From the NCBI GenBank assembly GCA_017495165.1, contig JAFEII010000005.1, positions 1-57,770 on the forward strand: a DNA stretch of 57,770 nucleotides, written 5' to 3'. Made by a program: the position numbers and the translations under genes. Below are positions 26,011 to 35,834 of the stretch, in pieces (within the stretch, counting starts at the first letter, position 1; each line of letters starts with the position of its first letter). The notes beneath the pieces are model-generated. The model was not told the origin of the DNA and made no database searches. It was given only the letters and a program-made list of their open reading frames with translations. Origin of the DNA: Hydromonas sp. Lineage in GTDB: Bacteria > Pseudomonadota > Gammaproteobacteria > Burkholderiales > Burkholderiaceae.

Positions 26011-28497
26011 TTATGGCGCAGGTTTATCGGCCGTTGGCGCTTCGACTGGTTTGGGCGTTTTTGGCGGCGGTGCTTTGCTCGCTTCGCTTACGTCGACTTG
26101 ATTGGTTTTTTCAGAGTCTTGGCGCGCTTCGCTTGAGCTTGGCGGTACGACTTTTGAGTCAACTTTTAACTCTTCAGCTGGCGTGTCAGAGGGCAGCGCG
26201 GTTGGCGTGTCATCTGGGGTGGCGCCATTCGCATGGTTGCCGTTATTGTTGCTGCTTTGTCCTGCGCCTGCGCCAGAACCAGAACCAGAACCAAGATCAG
26301 CGTCTTTACGTACGGCGGTTTTCTCAGTTTTGAGTGCCACGCGCATGTAGTTCATCCAAATTGGTAAAGACAATGTGCCGCCAAACTCGCCTGTACCCAA
26401 TGATTTTGGACGGTCAAAACCCATCCATGCAATCCCAACCAATTTGGGGTGGTAGCCGTTGAACCACGCGTCTTTTGCGTCATTGGTTGTACCCGTTTTA
26501 CCGGCAAGGTCGGTGCGACCCAGCGCCATTGCTGCGCGTGCTGTACCGCGCTGAACTGCGCCGCGCATCAAGCTGTCGGTCATGGCGGCGTTTTTGGCGG
26601 TAATCACGCGGTAGGCTTCATCGCCCGCTTTGCGCGGTTGTGCTTGCATAATGGTTTTGCCGTTGCGATCAACCACTTTGCTGATGATGTATGGGTTGAC
26701 TTTGTAACCGCCGTTGGCAAATACGCCGTAAGCGCCCGCCATTTGCCAGCTGGTGACCGATGTTGCGCCCAGTGCCACGGTGAGGTATTGGTCAATTTTG
26801 TCGCCGTCAAAGCCAAAGCGAGATGCGTATTCACGGAAGTAATCATTGCCCACGCCTTGGAGTAAGCGAATCGAAACCATGTTGCGCGATAACGCAAGTG
26901 CGGTGCTCATCGGAATGGCGCCCAAATAGCGGCCGTCCGAGTTTTGTGGGCGCCAGCCACCGACTTGAATCGGTGAGTCGTTCATGGTTGAACCCGGGGT
27001 TAAGCCATTTTTTTCCATGGCGGCTGAGTAAATAAATGGCTTGATGCCAGAGCCGGGTTGACGCCAGCCTTGGGTGACGTGGTTAAATTTGCTTAAATTA
27101 AAGTCGAAGCCGCCAACCAATGCGCGAATTGCGCCGTCGGTTGAGGCCATCGACACAAATGAGGCCTGTACGGAAGGCACTTGCGAGACGCGCCAAGAGC
27201 CGTCGTCTTGCGATTCGGTGACGGTAATGACCGAGCCAACTTTAACCCCATTTTTGCCGCTGCCCAATGCGCCGCGTGCCAAAGCGAGGCCAGATGGTGC
27301 GACGTCAACAGGCTGACCATTGGATAGAACGCCTTTGAGGCCGCCGCCTGAGACTTCGGTCACAATCAAAGTTAATAAATTGCCTAAGTCTGGGTATTTG
27401 TCAAATGTTGCGTCCATGACTTTGAGGCGCTCATCTTCTTTGCTTGGTAGGGCGATGTTGGCCAATGGGCCGCGATAGCCGTATTTGCGGTCGTAAGCCA
27501 ATACCGCTGAGCGCACGCCGTTGTAAGCGGCTTCTTGTTCTGCGCCGTTGATGGTGGTGTAAACTTTGAGGCCTTCTGTGTAGGCGGCATCTTTGTATTT
27601 GTCAAACATCAATTGGCGTGCCATTTCGGCCACGTATTCGGCATGAATTTTGTATTTGCCTTCAATCGGCTTGGCTTTGGTGTCAATGATTTTGACCACT
27701 TCGTTTTTGGCTTGCTCGTATTCAGCGTCTGTGATGTATTTTAAATCGCGCATCCGTTGCAGCACGTATTGCTGACGAATGTCGGCGTTGACGCGGTTGC
27801 GGGTTGGGTTGTTGCGCCCAGGTGCTTGAGGCAATGTGGCCAACATGGCTGATTCGGCAATGGTTAATTGGCTTAACTCTTTGCCGTAGTAAATGTCGGC
27901 TGCTGCGGCAAATCCATAAGCGCGTTCGCCCAAGTAAATAAAATTGATGTAGCGCTCAAGAATTTCGTCCTTGCTCATGTTTGCTTCAATTTTTTTTGCC
28001 ATGAGCGCTTCGTTAAACTTGCGGCTGAAAGTGCGCTCTGAGCTAAGGAAGAAGTTTTTTGCCAATTGCTGTGTAATGGTGGATGCGCCTTGTAAGTCAC
28101 CAGGATGCAAGATGTTGTTGATGGCAGCACGGCCAAGTCCGTAATAATCCACGCCGCCGTGTTCGTAAAAGCGTGAGTCTTCAATCGCTAAAATGGCTTT
28201 TTTGAGGTGGTCAGGAATGTCTTTTGAGGCAACAGGTTTGCGGCGCTCTTCGCCAAACTCGCCAATCAGTTCGCCGTCTTCGGTGAAAACTTGCAATGAC
28301 ATTTGGGGCTTATAGTTTTTGAGCGCGTCAATTGATGGCAATGTTTGTGACACGTAATAAGCCACGATGCTTAAAAACAGTGCGCCGATAATCAGCGCGA
28401 GCACCATAAATAGCATGATGTTTTTAAAAATCCGTTTGCCGCGAGATACTGTTTTAACGGGCTGGCTGCTGATTGGTGGCTGTTGGGTATCGCTCAT
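26011..28497 (-). CDS. mrcA: Penicillin-binding protein 1A (bifunctional transglycosylase/transpeptidase)
   Basis: Inner-membrane enzyme that polymerises and cross-links peptidoglycan. The 828-residue protein has one N-terminal membrane anchor (about 25-50), the glycosyltransferase domain with catalytic Glu106 in AIEDSRFYEHGGVD and TITQQLAKNFFLS, then a transpeptidase with Ser483-xx-Lys486 (GSGIK), SRN (ALSRNMVS) and KTGT (667-670). The last 95 residues are low-complexity (GSGSGSG, then Pro, Ser and Thr). It is divergent from pilM, the common order in beta- and gammaproteobacteria. Confidence 0.96.
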   Translation of the reverse strand: MSDTQQPPISSQPVKTVSRGKRIFKNIMLFMVLALIIGALFLSIVAYYVSQTLPSIDALKNYKPQMSLQVFTEDGELIGEFGEERRKPVASKDIPDHLKKAILAIEDSRFYEHGGVDYYGLGRAAINNILHPGDLQGASTITQQLAKNFFLSSERTFSRKFNEALMAKKIEANMSKDEILERYINFIYLGERAYGFAAAADIYYGKELSQLTIAESAMLATLPQAPGRNNPTRNRVNADIRQQYVLQRMRDLKYITDAEYEQAKNEVVKIIDTKAKPIEGKYKIHAEYVAEMARQLMFDKYKDAAYTEGLKVYTTINGAEQEAAYNGVRSAVLAYDRKYGYRGPLANIALPSKEDERLKVMDATFDKYPDLGNLLTLIVTEVSGGGLKGVLSNGQPVDVAPSGLALARGALGSGKNGVKVGSVITVTESQDDGSWRVSQVPSVQASFVSMASTDGAIRALVGGFDFNLSKFNHVTQGWRQPGSGIKPFIYSAAMEKNGLTPGSTMNDSPIQVGGWRPQNSDGRYLGAIPMSTALALSRNMVSIRLLQGVGNDYFREYASRFGFDGDKIDQYLTVALGATSVTSWQMAGAYGVFANGGYKVNPYIISKVVDRNGKTIMQAQPRKAGDEAYRVITAKNAAMTDSLMRGAVQRGTARAAMALGRTDLAGKTGTTNDAKDAWFNGYHPKLVGIAWMGFDRPKSLGTGEFGGTLSLPIWMNYMRVALKTEKTAVRKDADLGSGSGSGAGAGQSSNNNGNHANGATPDDTPTALPSDTPAEELKVDSKVVPPSSSEARQDSEKTNQVDVSEASKAPPPKTPKPVEAPTADKPAP

Positions 28498-28647
28498 AAG
28501 TCTTTCTAACGGCTGGTAATATAATTAAGGAAAAAATGAATTAAAAATCGGTGCTTATTGTATACTCGCGACCATAGTTTGTGTTCAATATCTAGTATAT
28601 ATCGCACACGTAAACTTTTTAATGAGCCTCACCCCACCCAACCGCGC

Positions 28648-29595
28648 ATGAAAATTTCCCATTGGTTTCGCAAAAGAAAACCCCAGTTGTTGGTGCAATT
28701 GGTGGATTCCTCTGTGCGCTATTTGTATCTTGAACCCGGCAAACCAGCGGTTTTTGGGCAGATTCATTTGCATGAGCCCGATTTGGATGGGCGCATGTTT
28801 GATGTGAATGCGGTGCGCGAGAGGCTGTTTCCTTTGTTGGGGAGTGTGGCGGCGCAAGTGACGGTCATGTTGTCGTGTAGCCGCGTGCATTTGCATTACT
28901 TGCCTGTGGCGCAAGGCTTGAGTGAGGAGGAGGCTGAATATCATGTGCGCCGGCATATTACGCATGATCTTGGTTTGTCGCTTGAGGACGTGTATTTTGA
29001 CTGGGCGTTGGTGAGCGAGGCGCCAGACTCATTGCAGCCTCCGCCGATTTTGATTTTGGTGGCGCGCCAATCTGAAGTGGCGCAATACGCGGCCTTATTT
29101 AATGACACAAATTGCACGATGACAAATGTGTGCGCCGAACAATTGGTTTGGCTCGATGCGTTTGCGGGCAATATTGAGTTTAAACACTACGCGGTGCTGC
29201 AGGTTGAGGCGCAAAGCATTGCGTTGTTTTGGTTTGATGAAAAAGGTTATCGACGCGCTTTAAATAAACCGTTTAGCGCTGAACAGGCCAATGATTCGGG
29301 CTTTGAGTGCCTTAGCGGTGGCACGGGAGCGCCGTTGTTTCAATTGGAAACTGATTTTGTGCTCGATGAAATGGAAGCGCTGATTGCGCAAAACTTGGGC
29401 AGCAATCAACGTCACTTAAACATGGTGCATGTGTTTGGCGCGGGCGTGAATTGGGTCAATCTGGCGCCCAAATTGCAAACGCGCTTGGGCATTCCCGTCC
29501 AAACAGCGGGCTTGCCCGAACATGTGGGTGTGGATGAGGCTTGTGTGTTTGGTGGCTTGTGGCATTTGAGTGTGCAAGTGGAGGGCAGTTCATGA
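28648..29595 (+). CDS. pilM: Type IV pilus assembly protein PilM
   Basis: Actin-like cytoplasmic protein that binds the N-terminus of PilN and links the inner-membrane platform to the pilus motor. The 315-residue product shows the LVQLVDSSVRYLYLEPG start and the YHVRRHITHDLGLSLEDVYFDW stretch of a PilM. It is weakly conserved in its ATP-binding parts, so I rely strongly on operon position. I chose ATG 28648; an earlier start would add 30 non-family residues. Its stop overlaps the pilN start (ATGA). Confidence 0.85.
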   Translation: MKISHWFRKRKPQLLVQLVDSSVRYLYLEPGKPAVFGQIHLHEPDLDGRMFDVNAVRERLFPLLGSVAAQVTVMLSCSRVHLHYLPVAQGLSEEEAEYHVRRHITHDLGLSLEDVYFDWALVSEAPDSLQPPPILILVARQSEVAQYAALFNDTNCTMTNVCAEQLVWLDAFAGNIEFKHYAVLQVEAQSIALFWFDEKGYRRALNKPFSAEQANDSGFECLSGGTGAPLFQLETDFVLDEMEALIAQNLGSNQRHLNMVHVFGAGVNWVNLAPKLQTRLGIPVQTAGLPEHVGVDEACVFGGLWHLSVQVEGSS

Positions 29596-30125
29596 GGTTG
29601 CTTAATTTATGGCCAGATGCAACGCGGACGCGCCAAGCGGTGCGAACCTCGTTTTCACAAGAGCTGGCTGGTTTGGTGTTGCTAAGCGCAATCATTGTGC
29701 TGGCGGCGCTTTTTTACTTGCGCCATCAAACCGCTCAAGTTGATGCGGTGCATGCCGCGCTGCAACAGCAACTCGGCCTGATTACGCCAAACGCGGACAG
29801 CACGCGCAAGGCGATACCTGATAAACAATACACAGATGTGCGCCTTAGTTCTGCAGGGCAGCTCAATTGGCTGGCTTATTTGCCTGATTTGATTGACGCG
29901 GACACGCAACTTACCCGAGTGATTCAAAAAGATGGTGCGCTGCATATTTTTGGGCGCAGCACCAGTGCTGCACACATGCAGGCGTTTTTAGCGCGCCTAA
30001 AAAACCTGTCAGATACGGCAGCGCCGGTTTTGGCTTCGTTTGAAAATCAAAGTACGGGATCGAATGCGGGCTGGTATTTTGAAGTTCGGGTGAACGAGAA
30101 GTCTTTTGAGGAAGGTGCGCGATGA
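29592..30125 (+). CDS. pilN: Type IV pilus assembly protein PilN
   Basis: Single-pass inner-membrane protein of the pilus alignment complex. The 177-residue product has a short cytoplasmic start (MRLLNLWPDATRTRQ), where PilN normally binds PilM, one membrane helix (about 27-46), then a coiled segment and a ferredoxin-like periplasmic domain. It overlaps both neighbours by 4 bases, so translation is coupled. Confidence 0.88.
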   Translation: MRLLNLWPDATRTRQAVRTSFSQELAGLVLLSAIIVLAALFYLRHQTAQVDAVHAALQQQLGLITPNADSTRKAIPDKQYTDVRLSSAGQLNWLAYLPDLIDADTQLTRVIQKDGALHIFGRSTSAAHMQAFLARLKNLSDTAAPVLASFENQSTGSNAGWYFEVRVNEKSFEEGAR

Positions 30126-30712
30126 CGCTTGGAAAAACGCCGTGGCGGGAGCTGAATCTTGAAGACATTGCGCTGTGGGATGCCGCGCCGCGCCGATTTG
30201 TGTTGGGTTTGTTGGCAAGCTTGGGGCTTTTGTGTGTCACCTTGTATTGGCTGATGCCGCAATATGAGGTGTTGCAACAGCGCCGTCAGCTCAACCACCA
30301 ATTACAAACCCAGTTTGCCCAGCAGGTCAATCCTTGGGCGCTTGCTCAAAAAAGCCAAGGCGCATCTGGGCAAGGCGTGCAGGCGTTGTCAAAAGATGCG
30401 TTGGCTATTTGGTTGGCAACGATTGCATCGGATGCACAAGCGCTTGGACTGACGGGGATTAAAGTTGCGCCTCAAATGATGGATGCCTCACAAGGCGCTG
30501 GCAGCGCTGCACCCGCAGACAGTTTGGAGGCAATCAGCGGGCGTGTGTTGCTGCAAGCGGATGGCGATTATGCGGCTTTGGCTCGTTGGTGGGCGGCTTT
30601 GAGCGCGAGCGAGCATGTGTTGAGCATGTCACAAATTGAGATGAATGGGGTTGGCGATAAACGTGTACACGGCCAAGTTTTGGTGCGCTTCGCTTTAGAG
30701 GTGCGGCCATGA
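30122..30712 (+). CDS. pilO: Type IV pilus assembly protein PilO
   Basis: Partner of PilN in the inner-membrane alignment complex. The 196-residue product has one membrane helix (about 26-45), a short coiled coil (QYEVLQQRRQLNHQLQTQF) and a periplasmic domain. Start and stop overlap the flanking genes by 4 bases. Sequence alone is weak; order pilM-N-O-P-Q makes the call. Confidence 0.88.
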   Translation: MTLGKTPWRELNLEDIALWDAAPRRFVLGLLASLGLLCVTLYWLMPQYEVLQQRRQLNHQLQTQFAQQVNPWALAQKSQGASGQGVQALSKDALAIWLATIASDAQALGLTGIKVAPQMMDASQGAGSAAPADSLEAISGRVLLQADGDYAALARWWAALSASEHVLSMSQIEMNGVGDKRVHGQVLVRFALEVRP

Positions 30713-31272
30713 AAAAATTGATGTTGCTGGTTGGGGTGAGCCTGCTTTGTGGCTGTAAGCCCAGCGCGCAAACAGATTTGCCTGAGCTTCATAATCCGCA
30801 AGCAGTATTGGCGTGGGTGGATGAGGCAAAAAAAATCGCCATGCAAGATGCGCTGCGCACCGCGCAAGCGCAAACCGGCCAGCTGCTTGGTGTGGCGCTG
30901 GCAGCGAGCAACAAAAACGTTTTTGTGCTGGCCGATGCTGCAGCGCCAACGGCTCAAATGGGTGCGTCTGATGCGCCAGCAGCGTTGTCTGAGCCAGTGG
31001 GTGCGCACTTGACTGTGCTGCAAAATGGTGGGTTTTCGGCTGCCAAATCTGTTGCGCAAAGCCTTAGCGATGCGCAGCCTGAGGACATTGTTTTTTCTGG
31101 CACTTTGATGCAGGGCGCGCACACGCAGGCCTTGGTTAAAGTGAATCAGCATTTGTACATTGTCAATGTTGGCGATGTGGTTGGTCAAGGCGCATGGCGG
31201 GTTTTGTCTGTGAACGCCCAATCCATGCAGCTTCAAGTCGGAAAAAAGGCGATTACGTATGCAAAAAACTAA
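30709..31272 (+). CDS. pilP: Type IV pilus lipoprotein PilP
   Basis: Inner-membrane lipoprotein that bridges PilN/PilO to the PilQ secretin. The 187-residue product has a lipoprotein signal with lipobox LLCGC (Cys16), a flexible Ala/Gln-rich middle and the C-terminal beta domain (YIVNVGDVVGQGAWRVLSVN) typical of PilP. It overlaps pilQ by 14 bases. Confidence 0.9.
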   Translation: MKKLMLLVGVSLLCGCKPSAQTDLPELHNPQAVLAWVDEAKKIAMQDALRTAQAQTGQLLGVALAASNKNVFVLADAAAPTAQMGASDAPAALSEPVGAHLTVLQNGGFSAAKSVAQSLSDAQPEDIVFSGTLMQGAHTQALVKVNQHLYIVNVGDVVGQGAWRVLSVNAQSMQLQVGKKAITYAKN

Positions 31273-32560
31273 CGTTACTTTCAAATTACATCAATTCATG
31301 CTTGTGGGCATGTTGGCCTGTACGACTTATTGTGCTTGGGCGCAGGCGCTTGATCTGACGGTTCATCATGCGCAGCCTGATACAGAAAAACGCATGGATC
31401 TTGCCTTTCAAGATGTGCCTGTGCGCGCATTTTTACAGGTGCTTGGGGAAAGCGCTGGGGCAAATGTGGTGGCGGATGACTCGGTCAATGGCACGGTGAC
31501 GCTTAATTTAAAGCAAGCGACTTGGCAAGAAGCGTTGGATGTGGTGAGCCGCGCCAAGCAATTATCGGTTGAGCAAAAAAATGGTATTTATTATATTCGC
31601 GCGCAAAATCCCTCAAATTATGCAGGCGCCAATCCAGCATATTCAACCGCCAATCCTCAGAATGCTGAAGGCAAAAGCCGTGCCAATGGGACAGAGCAAC
31701 AGGTTTTAATTGAAGCGCGGATTGTTGAGGCGGGCGATAGTTTTTCACGGAGTTTGGGGGTGAAATTGGGCTTTAATGATTTGCGTCGCACGGGTTACAC
31801 AACCGTACCCGACCCAGCCAATCCAGGTAAAACCATTCAAATCCCAGTGCAAGCGCCGACCAAAACGGGGGCGGTGTTTGGCTCGACCATTGCGAACGTA
31901 CAAAACTTAAGTGGCCAAGACCCGGCGCTGAGCAATAATTTGATTAATTTACCAGCTTTGGCGAGCGCTTCGGCCAATCCTGCTAGTTTTGCGGTGAGTT
32001 TGTTTCGTTCGGGTTTGAGTGAGTTTATTAATTTAGAAATCAGCGCACTTGAAACCGATGGCAAAGGCAAGGTCATTTCGAGTCCGCGTGTGGTGACAAG
32101 CGATGGGGTTAAGGCGCTGATTGAGCAGGGCACAGAACTTCCGTATCAACAATCGACCAGCTCAGGCGCAACCTCCGTGTCTTTTCGCAAAGCCAATCTC
32201 AAACTCCAAGTCACGCCGCAAATTATGAACAATGGCGATGTGGTCATGGACGTGGATGTGACCAAAGACAGCGTGGGGAGTTTGTTAACCAGCGCGGGTT
32301 ATACGATTGACACCAAACACGTGCAAACCACGGTCAAAATTGAAAATGGCGGTACGATTGTGATTGGTGGGATTTATCAAGAAGATGTGCGCAACAGCGA
32401 AGACAAAGTCCCATTTTTGGGCGATATTCCTTATTTGGGGCGGCTCTTTAAATCGACCACTAAAAGCACCAGTAAAACCGAATTACTTATTTTTTTAACG
32501 CCTCATTTGCTTGATGCAAAGGGGCAGCTTCTTAGCAATACAGCCAATTATGTCAAATAA
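31259..32560 (+). CDS. pilQ: Type IV pilus secretin PilQ, short form
   Basis: Outer-membrane ring through which the pilus passes. The 433-residue protein has a signal peptide (cut near AWAQA), an N0/STN domain (about 40-115, from MDLAFQDVPVRAFLQVL to IYYIRAQ), a Ser/Asn-rich linker, then the secretin core (VLIEARIVEAGDSFSRSLG, GKVISSPRVVTSDG, VQTTVKIENGGTIVIGGIY, PFLGDIPYLGRLF). PilQ is usually about 700 residues. Both the N-terminal AMIN domains and the N1 (KH-like) domain between N0 and the core are missing. No stop or frameshift explains this, so it looks like a real compact form. Confidence 0.88.
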   Translation: MQKTNVTFKLHQFMLVGMLACTTYCAWAQALDLTVHHAQPDTEKRMDLAFQDVPVRAFLQVLGESAGANVVADDSVNGTVTLNLKQATWQEALDVVSRAKQLSVEQKNGIYYIRAQNPSNYAGANPAYSTANPQNAEGKSRANGTEQQVLIEARIVEAGDSFSRSLGVKLGFNDLRRTGYTTVPDPANPGKTIQIPVQAPTKTGAVFGSTIANVQNLSGQDPALSNNLINLPALASASANPASFAVSLFRSGLSEFINLEISALETDGKGKVISSPRVVTSDGVKALIEQGTELPYQQSTSSGATSVSFRKANLKLQVTPQIMNNGDVVMDVDVTKDSVGSLLTSAGYTIDTKHVQTTVKIENGGTIVIGGIYQEDVRNSEDKVPFLGDIPYLGRLFKSTTKSTSKTELLIFLTPHLLDAKGQLLSNTANYVK

Positions 32561-33224
32561 ACACCACAAAAAACGTTTTGTCCCTCATCTGCCCATTTCA
32601 ACGCAACAACGAGAGGTTTTACAAGAAATTCCCAATGTCTATTTGGTTGGTTTAATGGGCGCAGGCAAGTCCAGTGTGGGGCGAATTTTGGCGCAAGCGC
32701 TCAAGCGACCATTTTTGGACAGCGATGAAGAAATTGTCAAACGCATGGGCGCGACGATTCCCACTATTTTTGAGTTTGAAGGCGAGTCAGGTTTTCGGGC
32801 GCGTGAGGCCAAAGTGATTCATGATTTATGCCAATTTAAAAACTTGGTGATGGCCACGGGCGGCGGCGCAGTTTTACAAGCGTCCAATCGGGCAGACCTT
32901 AGCAATAATGGCTATGTGGTGTATTTGTCTAGCACGCCTGAGCGCTTATTGGTGCGCACGCGCTATGACAAAAACCGCCCGCTGCTGCAAAATGATGACC
33001 CACTCACGGTCCTCAAAAATCTCTACGCCGTGCGCCACCCGCTTTACCTTGAAGCCGCCGATGTGGTCATCAAAACGGGCGCGGGGCAAATCACGCAAGT
33101 GGCGATGGCGGTCGTGCAAGCGCTGATTGCACACCATCAATCACACCAAATCACTCAGACGCAAAGCCCACAAGCGGCTCAAGAGAAACCAAACTTAGGA
33201 GAAATCGCACATGAAAACCCTTAA
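32550..33224 (+). CDS. aroK: Shikimate kinase
   Basis: Phosphorylates shikimate at O3 in aromatic amino-acid synthesis. The 224-residue protein has the Walker [10 protein letters not shown] (34-42), the shikimate-binding DSDEEI and FRAREA, and ATGGGAVL. It is some 45 residues longer than most shikimate kinases because of an N-terminal extension (about 25) and a Gln-rich C-terminal tail. It overlaps pilQ by 11 bases and aroB by 14, the usual pilQ-aroK-aroB layout of betaproteobacteria. Confidence 0.95.
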   Translation: MSNKHHKKRFVPHLPISTQQREVLQEIPNVYLVGLMGAGKSSVGRILAQALKRPFLDSDEEIVKRMGATIPTIFEFEGESGFRAREAKVIHDLCQFKNLVMATGGGAVLQASNRADLSNNGYVVYLSSTPERLLVRTRYDKNRPLLQNDDPLTVLKNLYAVRHPLYLEAADVVIKTGAGQITQVAMAVVQALIAHHQSHQITQTQSPQAAQEKPNLGEIAHENP

Positions 33225-34287
33225 TGTTGCGCTGGGCGCACGCAGTTACCCCATTATGATTGGCGGCCAAGCCATGCACCAACGCGAGGCGTTGGCGCAC
33301 GCCATTCAAGGCAAAACCGTTTTGATTGTCACCAATGACATGGTGGGGCCGTTGTATGCGGGCGCGCTAAAAACCACGTTGGAGCAGCTGAACAAAACCG
33401 TGTATGTGCATGAGTTGCCGACGGGCGAGCAGTTCAAAAACCTCGAAACCCTCAATACAATTTTTGATGCGTTGTTGTCCAATCAATGCGACCGCCGCAC
33501 CACGATTGTGGCGCTGGGCGGCGGCGTGGTTGGCGATATGGCGGGTTTTGCTGCCGCATCCTACATGCGCGGCGTGCCGTTTATTCAAGTGCCCACCACA
33601 CTGCTCTCGCAAGTCGATTCATCGGTTGGCGGCAAAACAGGCATCAATCACTCGTTGGGTAAAAACATGATTGGCGCGTTTTATCAGCCGCAACTGGTAT
33701 TGGCTGATTTAAATAGCCTCAATACGCTGGCGCAAAACGAGCTGGCCGCAGGGATGGCCGAAGTCATCAAACACGGCGCAATTTATGATGCGGTGTTTTT
33801 TGAATGGCTCGAACAAAACATAACGCAGCTCATGGCAAAAGACCCGCAAGCCTTAACCCACGCAATTGTCCGCTCATGTGAGATTAAATCAGAGGTGGTG
33901 GCGCAAGACGAGCGCGAGGGCGGGTTGCGCGCAATTTTGAATTTTGGCCACACCTTTGGTCATGCGATTGAATCTGGCATGGGCTATGGCGCATGGCTGC
34001 ACGGCGAGGCCGTTGGCGTGGGCATGATTTTGGCGGCAGATTTGTCCGTGCGCATGGGGTTGCTGGAGGCAGATAAAGCGGCGCGAATCAAAGTGCTTGT
34101 GGGCGCGGCAGGCTTGCCAACCGAGCCACCAAAACTCGGCGTGGACGCGATGATTGCACTCATGCAAACGGACAAAAAAAATGACGCAGGTCAGATTAAG
34201 TTTGTGCTGCTCAACGGCTTGGGCGGGCACATGATTCAATCCGTGCCTGAGCAAATATTGCGCGACACCTTGGCCGTGTGCGCTTAA
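33211..34287 (+). CDS. aroB: 3-dehydroquinate synthase
   Basis: NAD- and metal-dependent enzyme that converts DAHP to 3-dehydroquinate, second step of the shikimate pathway. The 358-residue protein has [45 protein letters not shown] and the metal-binding [18 protein letters not shown] site precedes the start inside aroK. In related genomes dgt usually follows; here three unrelated genes lie between. Confidence 0.97.
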   Translation: MKTLNVALGARSYPIMIGGQAMHQREALAHAIQGKTVLIVTNDMVGPLYAGALKTTLEQLNKTVYVHELPTGEQFKNLETLNTIFDALLSNQCDRRTTIVALGGGVVGDMAGFAAASYMRGVPFIQVPTTLLSQVDSSVGGKTGINHSLGKNMIGAFYQPQLVLADLNSLNTLAQNELAAGMAEVIKHGAIYDAVFFEWLEQNITQLMAKDPQALTHAIVRSCEIKSEVVAQDEREGGLRAILNFGHTFGHAIESGMGYGAWLHGEAVGVGMILAADLSVRMGLLEADKAARIKVLVGAAGLPTEPPKLGVDAMIALMQTDKKNDAGQIKFVLLNGLGGHMIQSVPEQILRDTLAVCA

Positions 34288-34358
34288 GTTTACACAGCAG
34301 TGGCGCACGCAAATATTCGCGGTACTCGCCGCCTGACTACTCGCATAAATGAGCTACC

Positions 34359-35198
34359 ATGTCATCGTTAAACCTCAAAGCCTTACTCATTCCGTATCGC
34401 CCCGCCATTGCGGTGACTTACGGTTTAACTTTATTTGAAAAAGGCTGCTTGCTCGCCTATCCGGCTCTCACGGGGATGACGGTCGATGGCATGATAAGCA
34501 AAAGCTACACGGGTTTATTACTGCTCATTGGTACGTGGTTGGCGCACATGTTGGTCGCGTATTGCCGCCAACGCTATGACACGCGCACGTTCACGCGAAT
34601 TTATTCATTTATCGCCAATAAAATTGTCTTGTCCCAACAAGCGCGGGGTGAGGCGCTGAGCGAAATCTCAGCGCGGGTTGAATTGTCGCGTGAAATCGTT
34701 GATTTTTTTGAACACGAACTGCCCTTTGTCGCGCACACTTTGCTGGGCATTGCGGGTTCATTGGTGATGTTGTTTTTTTATGATTTACGTTCAGGTTTTA
34801 TCGCAGCTGTGGTGCTCGGGCCATTGATTTTGGGCAATGCTTTGTATGCGCGTAAATCGAAACGTTTGAATCGTGGTTTAAACAATCAAATTGAGCGCGA
34901 AGTCCGCACGCTCGAGCGCGGCACACCTGCGGCGGTGGTTAAACACTTTAAACTGCTTGGGCGTTGGAAAGTGGCTTTGTCGGATGCTGAAAACACTGCG
35001 TGGGTATTTACCGAGCTGGCAACTTTATTGGCAGTGTTGTTTATTTTGCTTAATTTTTTTGGAGCAGACAATGCCACCGCTGGGACGATTTTTGCGATTT
35101 TGTCGTATTCGTATGATTATTTAGAAGGCTTAGATGGTGTGCCGCACCTCATCAATCAACTGGTTCGCCTCAAAGACATTCAAGAGCGCTTAATTTAA
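34359..35198 (+). CDS. Lone ABC exporter six-helix membrane domain, no ATPase
   Basis: A 279-residue inner-membrane protein with about six hydrophobic segments that matches the stand-alone ABC_membrane_3 type: the start resembles an exporter membrane domain (TYGLTLFEKGCLLAYPALTG) and the end (ILSYSYDYLEGLDGVPHLINQ) is where a nucleotide-binding domain would begin, but the gene stops there. No ATPase gene is adjacent. It converges on, and overlaps by 9 bases, the phosphopantetheinyl transferase gene. Transport of the product of the neighbouring peptide synthetase is a reasonable guess, but it would need an ATPase from elsewhere. Confidence 0.75.
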   Translation: MSSLNLKALLIPYRPAIAVTYGLTLFEKGCLLAYPALTGMTVDGMISKSYTGLLLLIGTWLAHMLVAYCRQRYDTRTFTRIYSFIANKIVLSQQARGEALSEISARVELSREIVDFFEHELPFVAHTLLGIAGSLVMLFFYDLRSGFIAAVVLGPLILGNALYARKSKRLNRGLNNQIEREVRTLERGTPAAVVKHFKLLGRWKVALSDAENTAWVFTELATLLAVLFILLNFFGADNATAGTIFAILSYSYDYLEGLDGVPHLINQLVRLKDIQERLI

Positions 35199-35834
35199 GC
35201 ATAGGCAAAAAGCACTGCCCATCATGTGGGCAGGCAAACCGTCAATCACCCACGCCACATGTGGCGTGGCATCTAACGCGGCGTATTCAACCAAGCCCCC
35301 CTGCGCGAGGGCTTTGCTGTGCGCTTCAAACTGGGTCCATTGCTGGGCAAACAATGCGCGTTTGCGCTCATGCTGGGTCGATGCAATCGCCGCTTGAGCG
35401 GGCGCATCCAAATACAATTGCGCCAACGCGTCAAATTCTGATTCTGCCCATGAGTGAAGGGGTACGGTGTCGATAAGGTCGAGCCCAAACCCTGCGCTCG
35501 CACGTGTTTTGGGTGCAATCCCGATTAAAACCACGTCGCGCGCGTAGCTCACGCTCAGTTGTAATGCGCGCCCGTTGTAGTGTGTTTGCGTGCTCAAACC
35601 GCGCGCGGTGCGCTCAAACAGTGGGTTGGGATGATTGTCTGCCAACGTTTGTAAAAGCTCGGTGAGCAATGCGCGCCCGCGCTCTTTGAGAGCAGGGCGC
35701 TGCGTACAACCCACAAATTGCGCGTAACCCAGCCACGGTAAATCATGGGCAAAAACCGCCCTCACTTGCGCGTGCAGATGCAAAAAAGACGGCTCAATCA
35801 CATGAGCCGTCAAAGAGTGTGCTGGTTTAAGCAT
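35190..35834 (-). CDS. 4'-phosphopantetheinyl transferase (Sfp-like)
   Basis: Transfers phosphopantetheine from CoA to the carrier-protein serine of peptide synthetases. The 214-residue protein has the two diagnostic motifs: FGLDLID (about 116-122, the metal-binding Asp) and W166-x3-E170-A-x2-K174 with A and G following, matching the W..xEAxxKAxG signature. The rest is divergent. It overlaps the end of the synthetase gene by 8 bases and is translated after it, so the two are coupled and this is almost certainly its dedicated activator. Confidence 0.85.
   Translation of the reverse strand: MLKPAHSLTAHVIEPSFLHLHAQVRAVFAHDLPWLGYAQFVGCTQRPALKERGRALLTELLQTLADNHPNPLFERTARGLSTQTHYNGRALQLSVSYARDVVLIGIAPKTRASAGFGLDLIDTVPLHSWAESEFDALAQLYLDAPAQAAIASTQHERKRALFAQQWTQFEAHSKALAQGGLVEYAALDATPHVAWVIDGLPAHMMGSAFCLCLN

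Noticed and set aside
31259-32560. PilQ shortened by a frameshift
   Set aside because: The gene overlaps pilP at its start and is continuous from signal peptide through N0 to the secretin core; no missing domain is readable in other frames.
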